From Oscheius onirici (taxonomy: Eukaryota > Nematoda > Chromadorea > Rhabditida > Rhabditidae), in the NCBI GenBank assembly GCA_932521025.1, contig OW051471.1, forward strand, positions 6,386,001-6,450,000: DNA of 64,000 nt. The letters are read 5' to 3'. Below the pieces are notes generated by a model. The model made no database searches, was not told the DNA's origin, and saw nothing but the letters and a program-made list of their open reading frames with translations. Below, in pieces: positions 33,916 to 43,914 of this stretch. The stretch's first letter is position 1; every line of letters starts with the position of its first letter. Made by a program: the position numbers and the translations under genes.

Positions 33916-35535
33916 ATGGGTCAATCGGTGACCAAGGCAGACTTCGCCTGGTCGTATACCGAGGAGCCGCATGCTTCCAGGTAATGAGACTCAACTGGAA
34001 AATTTCAATTTTTGTTTAGGAGGAAAGAGATGCTGGAGAAATATCCAAAAATCAAAGATCTCTTCGGACAAGACCCTGCTTTCCGTCCAGTCGTCGTATG
34101 TATGGTTCTAGCTCAAATTGTCTTCGCCTTTCTTCTCAGAGGTTCCGTTTTCGAACGAGGCAGCTGACCTGAACTTTCAGATGCCAGTTGGCCGTTGGTC
34201 ATTTTTCAAGCCTACTTCGTATCAGGAACCTTTAATCATGCTTTAACGTCAGTTTTCTATATTTTCGGATTTTCTCGATTTTAGTCTGGCCGTCCACGAG
34301 ATTAGTCACAATCAAGCCTATGGAGTCACTCGACCCTTTGCTGTAAGTTTTCACTGCTCAAAAGAGAATACAACTGTAGAATCGACTCTTCGGATTCTTT
34401 GCCAATCTGCCAATTTTTGTCCCGATGTCAATTTCCTTCAAAAAATACCATTTGGAACATCATAGGAACCAAGGTAGGACTTTTAAAGCGTCTCCAAACC
34501 AGAGGACTTTAGGAGAAGAAGGAATTGACACGGATATTCCGACTGAACTCGAAGCTAGAATATTTTGCAATACTTTGGGAAAAGTTATTTGGATGATGCT
34601 CCAACCTCTTTTCTATGGAGTTCGACCATTTATGGTTTATCCGAAAGTATTGTATAATTGGTCAAAAGATACGAGACTTTCAGTCAATGACCGATCTGGA
34701 AATTTTGAACTTTGCCATTCAGTTCGGTTTCAACTACGGCATTTACTACTTTTTCGGGTTCAAATCCTTGATGTATCTGTTCCTCGGCCTCGTCCTAGGT
34801 CTCGGACTTCATCCGTTAGCCGGTCACTTTGTCTCAGAGCATTATGTCTTTGAGAAGGGACAGGAAACGTACAGGTTTGGAAGAGTTTCACAAGAAGGAC
34901 AGTTCGTTTCAGTTACTATGGTCCAATCAACTTGGTCACCTTCAACGTCGGATACCACGTCGAACATCACGACTTTCCGTTTATCAGCGGAGTCAACTTG
35001 CCCAAGGTTTGTCCATTCTGACGTGCTCTGACGATGAGCCGATTCCGGCTCGTAGGCATATATTTACTCAGTCAATTGCTCTGTATTAGGAGTCATGCAT
35101 TTTTGTCTTGAAATTTGATGGCTATCCGGTTACGTACTACTTGATTGGAAATTGAAGCGTGGTCTCAAGAGCTTCTCCTTTTGGAAAGGCGGGTGGGAGG
35201 TGGATGAGGGTTCTGGGTCGGTTTCCAGACTGATCTTTGCTGTTTCAGGTGAGGAAGATTGCTCCCGAATACTACGACAATCTCGCCACTCACGACAGTT
35301 GGGTAGCCATGATGTGGGACTTTGCTACCAATCCGAAAATGAGTCTCCGTTGTCGAATGAAGAGAAAGTTCGCGGCCGGGGACGAATTCCACTTTTACGG
35401 AGTTGGTCCGTTCGAAACGAGCAGTGTCTATCAGTTCATCACAAATGTGAGTTCTTCAAATAAAGATCACTAAAATATCTTCAGGTCATTCGTACAATTG
35501 GCTTCGGATCCAGTTCTTTGAAGAAGATCAACTGA
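33916..35535 (+). CDS. Sphingolipid delta4-desaturase (DEGS family)
   Basis: Starts [20 protein letters not shown], directly after a CTTTTAG acceptor. It matches human DEGS1 ([20 protein letters not shown]), including the Gly-2 of the N-myristoylation signal. The three histidine boxes of membrane desaturases are present: HEISH, HLEHH and HVEHH. Other matches are [76 protein letters not shown] and [16 protein letters not shown]. The enzyme inserts the 4,5-trans double bond of dihydroceramide to give ceramide in the ER membrane. The C-terminus either reads through to a stop at 35471 or, more likely, splices a GTGAGT...TCTTCAG intron and ends at 35535 with SSSLKKIN. It is 220 bases downstream of the PDZ gene. 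A 240-base intron (about 35008-35248) is the longest. Confidence 0.93.
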
Positions 35536-36004
35536 CTTTAATTCTACAGGTGCTCGGTCTATTCTGAGACATTCCCAATCGATAGTCTTGCCAAACCAGA
35601 TTTCTATTCAATAAACAACGTCAACTGTTACCGTAGAACGAAATCTCGTAACGAGCAATTCGTAGGATTGCTTCGACAGCAAATTGGACCCCACGCAATA
35701 TTCGGGAAGCACTGTCGCCTGGGGTTATTTGGCCACTCGAGTAGTTTATTTTCAGAAACGATAACAGCATATTTTCGGGTCTTTCGGAAGTGTGTAGGCT
35801 GAAAAGTTCCCATTGCTTTTACAGTTCTTCCCACAACCTACTCACAATGATTTCACAAAACATCCGCTTGTTTCCGTTCTAATAATCCGCAATGGGAATT
35901 ATCCAGTCGATTACTATTCGACTGTTTATCGGCTGACACGAGTGACGAGCAGAACAAAAAGAAAATCATTAGGTAAATACCACATCACTCCGATGTTTCT
36001 TGGA

Positions 36005-36443
36005 TTACTCGGCGCTATCTTCAGCGATGGGATTACTCTGTGTACTCGGGAGTTTCAAGAGCAATTCTTTGTTCAACTGTTCCAAAGCAATTTGCCCGTT
36101 CACAATCTCGATATCACCTTTCAGGAACGGAAATGGGCGGCCGAAACGGAGGTTGTCGAGGGCGGGGTCTTCTGGAGGTTCACTTGTCCGTTCGGTCTGG
36201 CTTCTTTCTGTGACACGTGTACAACACGACTTGTCCAAACGCTTCAGTTCTGAATCCCATTCATGTCAATTAGCATCAAGTAAACAATGCATTCGTCTAA
36301 CAAGAACTAACCTGGGCGTATATCTCATTCATTTCGTTCGGTCCCAAGTCATCCATTCGCCCGTCGGGGTCCTTCCTCGAAAGGATTTGTTCGGGGTTGT
36401 TATTGTCGAGACGGGCCCCCCTGTTATTCACTTTATTGTTCAT
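36005..36443 (-). CDS. Possible small two-exon gene of unknown function
   Basis: Minus-strand frames give RGARLDNNNPEQILSRKDPD, MDDLGPNEMNEIYAQ, then after a GTTAGT donor RLDKSCCTRVTERSQTER and FGRPFPFLKGDIEIVNGQIA, LEQLNKELLLKLPSTQ. Amino-acid composition looks coding, but the junction is not clean: the better acceptor (GATTCAG) gives a stop, while the frame is kept only with the next AG. No family recognised. Confidence 0.3.
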
Positions 36444-36488
36444 ATACTCTTATTTGAGTCCTTCAGCTCTCAAACTCGGCCCCACAAA

Positions 36489-37135
36489 ATGGCTCCACCA
36501 GTTCTTCTCTTTCTTCTCGGCCTCACCGGTGTTGCAGCTTTCGACTCGAGTGAAATCCGAATGTTGGGCAGTGATTGTAAGTTCTATCCTCTCATCTTTC
36601 CAACATCTCCATAGATGCATCTTCCAAACGAAGTGAGGGTTTTGGTCGAGTAGAACGCTCTCTCGAGGACGGTATGACTGGTCCTCTTATCCGATTTGGC
36701 AAAAGAAGTACATCAGATGGAGCTCCTCTCATTCGGTTCGTTACTTTTACAATAAAATAACGCCGGTTGCAGATTTGGTCGTGCTCCTGAAGCTTCTCCG
36801 CTCATCCGTTTTGGCAAAAGAACTCCGGACGGAGCACCTCTCATCAGGTACTTTGAAAATATCCTCGAACTGAGTCTGGGTTGAGGTTTGGACGTTCTCC
36901 TGAAGCTTCCCCTCTGATCCGATTTGGAAAACGAACACCAGACGGTGCTCCCTTGATCAGGTAAGTAGTTACTGCCGAACAACAGACGGACGAGGTAGCA
37001 AACAGTAGAAATCGAAACTTCAGGTTTGGAAGGTCTGATGGCGCCCCATTGATCCGTTTTGGACGTTCGTCCGACTACGAGGATCTCTCCCGTGACACCA
37101 GAGCTGCTCCTCTCATCCGTTTCGGCCGCAAGTAA
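36489..37135 (+). CDS. flp-13: FMRFamide-like neuropeptide precursor, FLP-13 type
   Basis: Five exons: 36489-36576, 36615-36735, 36773-36847, 36886-36960 and 37024-37135. The signal peptide is MAPPVLLFLLGLTGVAAF. Eight RFamide units follow, each ending LIRFG then basic residues: GPLIRFGKR, STSDGAPLIRFGR, APEASPLIRFGKR, TPDGAPLIRFGR, SPEASPLIRFGKR, TPDGAPLIRFGR, SDGAPLIRFGR and AAPLIRFGRK. APEASP(F/L)IRF and DGAPLIRF are the hallmark of nematode FLP-13 peptides. The Gly supplies the C-terminal amide; KR or R are cleavage sites. Introns 2 to 4 all fall in the Arg codon of LIRFG at the same phase, so exons 3 and 4 are near-identical two-peptide cassettes. Secreted from neurons; in C. elegans FLP-13 peptides act in sleep-like quiescence, which may or may not hold here. 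Confidence 0.95.
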
Positions 37136-37311
37136 AGGTTTGTGTCAGCCCCTGACAGAAAATTTCTGACAAAAATTGCGTTTATTATCTAAAAGAGACA
37201 CCATTCAACAAGAGTCTATAGAATAGTTACAATTTCAGAGCCGTCGCTGGGGAGAGAAGATTCGCCGTTCATTTATAGACATTCTCACACTGTTATGGGA
37301 TAAATCTTAAG

Positions 37312-38407
37312 TTATTCCTCTTCCTCCTCTTCTTCTTCTCCCTCCTCTTCTTCGGCAACAGGTTCAGGTTTGGGCTCAGCAGCTGGCTCGACCTTGACCT
37401 CTTCCTCTTCCTTCTCCTCCTTGACAGTCTCAGTCTTTTCCGGCTTCTTCGACCAGTTTGGCTTGTCCTCCTTCTTCTTACCCTGAACTCTCTTTTGGCT
37501 ACTTCCTTGTCTCCTAACTACCTTTGAGAGAAGTTCGTCGACATTGGTCTCCTTCTTGACAACCTTGAGATTGGCTCGGAAGTCGGCCTTTTCTCCTCCG
37601 GATCCGCCTCCGGCCATCTTGAACTTGTTTTCGTATTTGGAGACTTTCTTCAGTGTGGGCTTCACGCTGAAAACATCTCGAGTTGGTCTACAACTTGAAA
37701 CTCACAATTTTCCTCGGAGATCGTTGACGGCGATGGTGAGCTCATTGATCTCGGATTCGGTCTTGATGACGAGGTGGTTGATATCCTTAAATAATTATTT
37801 TAATACTCTTTATCACAAAAAAAACTGACCCATTTGGACTCTTCGAGTTGTCTCAATTTCTGGAAGAGATCGTCGTAGATCTTGTCCAGCTTGTCCTTGT
37901 CGTTGATTGAGTCAACATCGGGAAGTGGAATCGCGCGTTCTGAAAACAGATCAGTATTCCCGCTCTGTCAGAAACAATGCGATTTAGATTGATTGTTTTT
38001 GATTCGGCAAATTTCTTATCGAGCTCATTTTCCAGTACACACCCTTAAGGATACGTTGACGTTCCTGTTCCTTGAGCAGCTGCTGCTGCTTCAGATCTTC
38101 AGCAGCTTTCATCATCAACAGTTTCTGCAATTCATTAGATCAGTCTTGTCATGCTGTGAACAAACTCTGAGTTTCTTCTTACGCTCAGGAGTAAGAAAAC
38201 CCTTCTTGGACTTCTTCTTATTTCCGGCCTCTTCCAGTCTCTTTCTGACCTCGGCCTTCTTGGCCTCACGCTCCTGAGCCTTGCGAGCATCGTCCTAAAG
38301 TTTGAGTTTTGTAAACTATCTACCTATTGGAAAATAATGATGGTAATATGACCCACATCATCAGCCTGAGGCCCGCCGAAACGCAGCTGGCTGTCGAAGT
38401 CGGCCAT
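37312..38407 (-). CDS. Troponin I
   Basis: Starts [17 protein letters not shown] at 38407. A basic, alanine-rich part follows ([58 protein letters not shown]), then the troponin-T-binding coil ([55 protein letters not shown]). The inhibitory region is [17 protein letters not shown], and the C-terminal block is [18 protein letters not shown]. The sequence ends in a Lys/Glu-rich tail finishing in runs of Glu. KVSKYENKF and LKVVKKE are diagnostic for invertebrate troponin I. It inhibits actomyosin on thin filaments until calcium binds troponin C. The acidic tail is an invertebrate feature. Convergent with the flp-13 gene, 176 bases apart. Confidence 0.93.
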
Positions 38408-39536
38408 CCCTGAAGTAGAGAAAAATTGTGTAAAGCGAAGAGCAGAGAAGGTGTAAGGTAAGAAAAAAAGACTTTGGGAATCATAACTGACTGGAATTTG
38501 AAGCAACGAACACATGTGGTAGTTTCAAGAGGCAAAATTTGCGAGGTTAGGAAGCTTCGAGTGAAAATACTTCCAAAGATCTAGATTGGATGAGACATTC
38601 TATGAAAAAAGGTTCGAGGTCCTGCATTACTGAAAAATAGTGCAACAGACTATTCTAGACTAGTCATAAGACGTTGTTGCATCTTCCAGTTTTTTTTTTT
38701 CACTGAGCAGACCACTTTTTTACTAAGGTATCGAGACAGTTTTCTACAATGTTACCTTTCGAAGAGCTTTGCTAGTCAAACATATCCTGTTCAGCATCTC
38801 TGAAGCCAAAACTCTGATGAACTCTTCTGATATTGAGACGTCAATTTGATTTTTGGGCACTTCAAAGCCCATTCATGAATCTATCAAAGAAGCTCATGTA
38901 ACTACAAGACTTTGAGCTATAACTGTCTCGGAAATGAAAGGGAATAGCCAATTGAAGAGAACATTCCAGATAAAACTAAAGAAAAGACCGAAAACTGGTA
39001 AGATGACGAAAGTAATAAGTATGCAAATGGTGTCGGAGCAAGTAAGTCGGAGCTTTTCGGAGGCGGTCCCCTCCGCCGTCGCATTTTGCTGTAACAGACG
39101 GCCCACGCGCGAGAGTGAAACAGGACCTGGTAAGAACAAAGTTGAAGTAGACCATATCATGAAGTAGACCACTGAGTTGAAGTAGACCATGGCTCTTTGG
39201 GTGGGTACCAGTAAAGTGACAGGGCCTCGTAGACCAAAGCGCTTCAGTTATCCACTCTTTTACCTGGTGTTGATGCTGAATCTGGAGACAGGATATAGCT
39301 ACAGAAACTGCTTTGCCTGGGTTTGCCCATAAATACTTGTGGACAAGAACGAAGATATCAAGTTGCTTCTTTCGACGCCGGCGGGGGTGGCATATGACTG
39401 CCGCTGTTTTGTGAACTCTCTTCAGTCGCATTCAACAAACATCGATGAGATTTATTATTCAGATTCAGAACGCATCTTCAGACTATTCATTCGTAACCCA
39501 GTAAATCGAGTTAGTCGCTTTAGGAGAACACAGTGG
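38408..39536. other. Region upstream of troponin I without a supported gene
   Basis: About 1.1 kb, presumably the troponin I promoter. A 151-codon minus frame (39431-38976) shows no motif and is not accepted. Around 39141-39190 the words GAAGTAGACCAT and GTTGAAGTAGACC recur three times, a small imperfect tandem repeat. Several poly(T) runs are present. Confidence 0.45.
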
Positions 39537-40768
39537 TTATTTCTTCAATAAATTGGCACGTTCCATATGTTGACAACAAGAGCTCTCATCACAAGCTCTA
39601 CACCGACCAGTGATCCGAATGTAGTTGTCAAGAGATAATTTGCTCATCAACATCTTCAATGGATCCATATTTCCACGCAGTTCGATGTAATGTTTGTGAA
39701 GATAGCCAGTTAAGACTTCTCCTTTCACATTGACCCATCGGTAGAATTCCATGTTCATCAAAATGAATGGCTGTAGATATTTCAGTGGAAGCTCTTTCAG
39801 ACAACTGTGACGATGAATTTTCGGAGTCCAGATTACTTCGGGATCAAGTTGGCGAAACAGTCTTCGAGCCAAACGAACTTTTGTGAAGTCACAGCGGAAG
39901 AGTTCGATCTTTCGAGTACCGAGACGCCATTCCTGAATGATTTACTTTCAAAAAGAAAAATTTGTCACCTTGAAGAGAAACTTGAGTCCATCTTGGGAAA
40001 GAGAGCCACCTGGAACAAGGACTGTAGACGCTTTGATCCCAAGGAAGTCTTCGTCTCTTCCCTGTACAGCATGTTCAAAATACAACTTCTCTATCTGAAA
40101 GAAGAATGTCTTTCCTGAAAGATTTGAACCTGGGTAAGGGCGAGAGAAGTGACGTGGGTGGGAGGAAGAGTGCTCATCATAAGGACGTCCGTAGTTCCGC
40201 TCTTCTGAAAACGAGTATCTGACAATGTGAAACTGACCATTAGCATTTTCTGGAGACGATGCGGATCACATGCAATGTATCCTCTGATTTCAAATTGTTC
40301 TGTTCTGATTGATCTCGCCTCGAACAATTTGATCAAGATGTCACATTGGCGGTCATCAACCGTCGTCTGAAATGGTTAATTTCTACACATTTCACTAGAC
40401 TCACAAATAAAATCAGCAGTTTGGTGTTAGCACAAGCGGAAAACTTGATCAGTTCATCTGCGGATATCTCCTGCTCCGAACTCTCTATCGCAATTCGGTC
40501 TTTCTTAGAACACCTTAGAAACATTCACCAATGCACTCACGTTCACGGAGATGACACAGACTTCAAGAACTGTTTTATAGGTTACTTTTTGGGCCATGTC
40601 ATGGGCCCAAGATGAAGTTGTCTGGAGGAGTACAATGTTTTCAAAGGTTACCTAAAAGTTCGATTGGATGCCGAGAGATTGGACTCATACCTTCTCCATT
40701 ACTCTTACGCTCAATTTAGAAGGTAGAATTTGGAAATCCAATTCGTCTGCCTCATCTTCAGTTGACAT
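39537..40768 (-). CDS. Unrecognised multi-exon protein, possibly F-box-associated type
   Basis: The ATG at 40768 gives MSTEDEADELDFQILPSKLS then VRVMEK at a GTATGA donor. Later exons include NIVLLQTTSSWAHDMAQKVT, EISADELIKFSACANTKLLI, RTEQFEIRGYIACDPHRLQK, VLMMSTLPPTHVTSLALTQV, LYFEHAVQGRDEDFLGIKAS, KIELFRCDFTKVRLARRLF and WTPKIHRHSCLKELPLKYLQ, ending QHMERANLLKK. Leu-rich, mixed alpha/beta segments with a recurring exon size resemble the divergent nematode F-box-associated (FBA/FTH) proteins, but no F-box is visible, so this is only a guess. Introns are short and frames are consistent, so it is probably a real gene. Confidence 0.55.
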
Positions 40769-40898
40769 TGAGTAGAAAACTAAGAGACTGGTTCGGAAAA
40801 CAAAGAGTCTGCTGGTTGCCAGGACAACGACCGGATAAAGTCATTTGAGAGAGAGAGAGAGTATGAGCCTGATATTTATTCCACTGTTTTTATCAGCG

Positions 40899-41225
40899 CT
40901 AATCACAGTCTTCGTTCTTCTTGTCGAAGTCGATTTGGCCGTCGAGCTGTTTGACTAGTTGACTGACATCCACGGAACGGAGGGCCAGATCGCCAGCTAG
41001 ACGACGCTGTCTGAGCTGCTTCAAGAAGTCGATTTGCTTGTCGAGCCACAAGAGTTCGTAGGAAAAGTCCTTGAGGCCTCTGTTGACGGAGGTAATAGTT
41101 CTTTCGACCCGATCCATGTCCTGATTGGGAATCTTCTCCTGTGGCACTTTCGTAACTTCCAGCCACTTCTTCAGTCCGAGACACATCTTCTTCGACGGAG
41201 AAGAATCTTTCGCGTTGTCGTCCAT
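40899..41225 (-). CDS. 108-residue coiled-coil protein of unknown function
   Basis: Single open frame from MDDNAKDSSPSKKMCLGLKK to DFDKKNEDCD with no intron needed. The middle (DMDRVERTITSVNRGLKDFS and LLWLDKQIDFLKQLRQRR) has heptad-like spacing of hydrophobic residues, suggesting two short helices. It has an acidic C-terminus and a Lys-rich start. Composition and codon pattern look coding. A short AG dinucleotide repeat (GAGAGAGAGAGAG) lies just beyond its stop near 40849-40861. I do not recognise the family. Confidence 0.5.
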   Translation of the reverse strand: MDDNAKDSSPSKKMCLGLKKWLEVTKVPQEKIPNQDMDRVERTITSVNRGLKDFSYELLWLDKQIDFLKQLRQRRLAGDLALRSVDVSQLVKQLDGQIDFDKKNEDCD

Positions 41226-41815
41226 CAGTTAGAGTCAGTATTAGTGATCTTTGAAAGAGTCAAAGTGTTTTATAAAGAAAAATATATTTTGTTATTTTTC
41301 AATGTTTTGAGCACGTTTTTAGAGATAAATTAAAAATTTTCACGCTTGTTCCTTTAGTGTTTCCGGGCAAAAACAGCTCAGTTGACCCGCGATGTCCTCT
41401 CGGTCAGATGGCGCGTGTTGGGTCACGTGTGCCATTTCAAGGCTGTTCGTCCCTTCTCGTGGTATCGGCTTGCGTATCAACTGCCAAAGATCTTTTAAAA
41501 ACCATCGCAGTATTTGTTTGATCAGTCCGATCTCGTTATTTTTTGTTTATCTATTTGCTGTAAGATCTATTTTTAGAGCAATTTTCTAAACGTTGCTTAA
41601 AAAACTTCAAGATGTTACGCAAAGTATGGTTTGTAAAAGATTATTTCGAGAGTTTGTGCTTATTCATCTGCTGCCTCACGAGTGGAATAAACATCGACAC
41701 AACAAATAAACACACGCCCTCTCTCACTCATCGTCCTATCGATGGTCGTCTCCACTCTCTATGCATTCCCTACTGCTCCAGTTCAATTGAAACATTCAGA
41801 TAATTTATTGCAGAA

Positions 41816-43503
41816 ATGGGTTCATTTCTCAGTACCGGTCAGTCTCCGGACTACCCGCATTTGCACACGAACTCGGAGACCGTCAAAAAGTTGGACGAGA
41901 AGATGCATCATCTCGAGTGAGTTTGAAGATTTCCCGAACGAGAAGAGATAACTGCAGAAAACAGAAAGAGACCCTTTACAACCTCTATATCAGTAGGGAG
42001 TGTTCTAATCTTCTACTTTTCTCTCTCTGCTATCTTTCAAACAGTTCAAGCCGCTTTCCAGCGCTCTTCAAGAGGCATAGTCTCGTCGGTTCTTATCATA
42101 TTCTTCCACTTTCGAACAGTCTCCGAAATCTTTCAATTCTTTTGAAATGACTCACAGTTTATAAAATCCAAAGCTATTCGCGGCAGAGCTCATTTTCCCA
42201 TTTAGAAACGTGATGTACTCTCCGCCAAAAGTGACCGACAAGGACAGGAAGGAGCTCAATTTCCCCAAAGTTGAACTCCATCTTCATCTGGACGGATGTA
42301 TCCGATTCACGACTCTTCTCGAGACTTCAGAGTGAGAATTCGTTCTTTGAGTTTTCATTGGTTTCTTTTGAGAAAGAGAGGAATTCCTCTACGAAACAAG
42401 AAAGGCGAAGTGGCTACAACGGTCGAGGAGCTGAAGAAGATGTTGATCACGAACGAACCAGCCAATTTGGCCAAGATGCTCGAGCCATTTGAAGTCTTCC
42501 TTCCCGTCATTCGAGGAGATCTGGAAACTGTGGAGAAAATTGCCTATGAGATTTGCGAAGATCAGAAGAACAATGGTACCATTTACTTTGAAGGTCGCTA
42601 TGCTCCTCATCTGATGACTGACGCCAAGGTAAGTCTTGTAATCTGCGATTACAACCACGTTGTTCTCTTATCAGTCAAGGATTAGAGCCATCTTCCAGAC
42701 CTCTGCCAAAGAAGTAGTCGAGGCTGTGTATCGCGGATTCACTAGAGGAGAGACAGACTTTGGAGTCAAGGCTCGTTCAATTCTCTGTTGTATCCGAGGA
42801 CTCGACCAGTTCACTACGGAAATTCTTGAACTTGCTACTGAACTGAAACATCTGGGAGTTGTTGCCATTGATGTGGCCGGATCAGCTCATGGAGCAGACG
42901 AACAGTATGAGGAAAGTGTGGTTCATGTCTTCCAAGAGGCGCACAAGAGGGGAATCCATAGAACAGTTCATGCTGGAGAGAGTGGTGGACCGAAGGAAGT
43001 CAACAGAGCTCTAACGGAAATGCATGCTGAAAGGATTGGACATGGCTATCGGATCATGAACGATCCGGAACTCTACAAGAGTCGTTTCCTCGATTGCAAA
43101 CAGATTCATCTGGAATCTTGTCCCTACAGTTCGGTCATGACTGGAGCTGTCAAGCTCGACTGGCCCAATCATCCAGTTGTCCAATGGGCTAAAGATGACG
43201 TCAACTTCTCCGTTTCTCGAGACGATCCCACCTGTTTCGACAACACAATGCTCTCGGAATTGGTCCTTGTCAAGAAAGAACTCGGTCTGACTGTTCATCA
43301 GCTCTGGAAGGCTGTCAGTTTTTCTTTCTTTTCAAACATTCATTTTGAATTGCTCTCGCGTCTCTGTGTATGGGTGTCTGAAGCACGTAGACAACATTGT
43401 ATTTCAAATTTAGCAACTGAACGCTGCTCGTGCCACTTTCCTTCCGGACAATGAGAAACAGGTCTTGGTGGACAAGATTCTGGCAGCCGAACCCAAGGAA
43501 TAA
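41816..43503 (+). CDS. Adenosine deaminase (ADA1 type)
   Basis: Starts MGSFLSTGQSPDYPHLHTNS two bases after a TTATTGCAG acceptor. The first exon ends near 41914 and a 290-base intron leads to NVMYSPPKVTDKD. Catalytic motifs: zinc ligands in KVELHLHLDG, then YFEGRYAPHL, HAGESGGPKEV (zinc-ligand His and catalytic Glu), ERIGHGYR, and the DD pair in SRDDPTCFDNTM. VEAVYRGF, AIDVAGSAHG and LESCPYSSVMTGAVK complete the deaminase barrel. The C-terminus reads DNEKQVLVDKILAAEPKE. It converts adenosine and deoxyadenosine to inosine forms in purine salvage. Vertebrate ADA has SLNTDDP where this has SVSRDDP, but both aspartates are kept. The N-terminus, about 50 residues longer than the core, begins Met-Gly with Ser at position 6, the pattern of an N-myristoylation signal. 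Confidence 0.93.
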
Positions 43504-43606
43504 GCTCAAAAACCATATCAAAACGATCTTGCCATCGTGATTCTTGCTAAATAAAGCTTTACCATTCTCTCATTAATTAAAAAGATTCAAAGGAAAGAGC
43601 TTTATT

Positions 43607-43816
43607 CTACGAAGCATCTTCAGCAGTCAGGACTCCCGTCTCCTCGCAGATATCTTCGCAACCCATGACCATGGCCGTCGAATCGTCTTCTTCCATCTTC
43701 TGTGCTTCTTTCATCTTGATCAGTTGTCTCCAAGTCTCGTCGAATTCCTCTTCAGTAGTAGAACACACAGTCTGAATCTCATCGGTAGACATCTCAGCCC
43801 ATCGTGAACTCTCCAT
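43607..43816 (-). CDS. Small acidic protein downstream of SF3B2
   Basis: Frame from MESSRWAEMSTDEIQTVCST through DETWRQLIKMKEAQKMEEDD to GVLTAEDAS, 69 residues, acidic and helix-prone. A TTCGTCAG acceptor sits two bases before the ATG, so it is either trans-spliced or has a 5' exon. It begins 98 bases after the SF3B2 stop on the same strand, as expected for a downstream gene of a nematode operon. Not recognised. Confidence 0.5.
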   Translation of the reverse strand: MESSRWAEMSTDEIQTVCSTTEEEFDETWRQLIKMKEAQKMEEDDSTAMVMGCEDICEETGVLTAEDAS

Positions 43817-43914
43817 CGCTGACGAACAAACAAATAACTTTTTTTTTCTGTTCAATAACTTTATGCTTAACGTGTGAAATAGTTAAAATTAAACAGAGTT
43901 TGCAGTAATATAGA

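Noticed and set aside
38976-39431. 151-codon open frame on the minus strand upstream of troponin I
   Set aside because: No domain, unusual composition, and a small GAAGTAGACCAT tandem repeat inside it; treated as chance.
40849-40861. AG dinucleotide run considered as a repeat element
   Set aside because: Only a handful of units; an ordinary short microsatellite.
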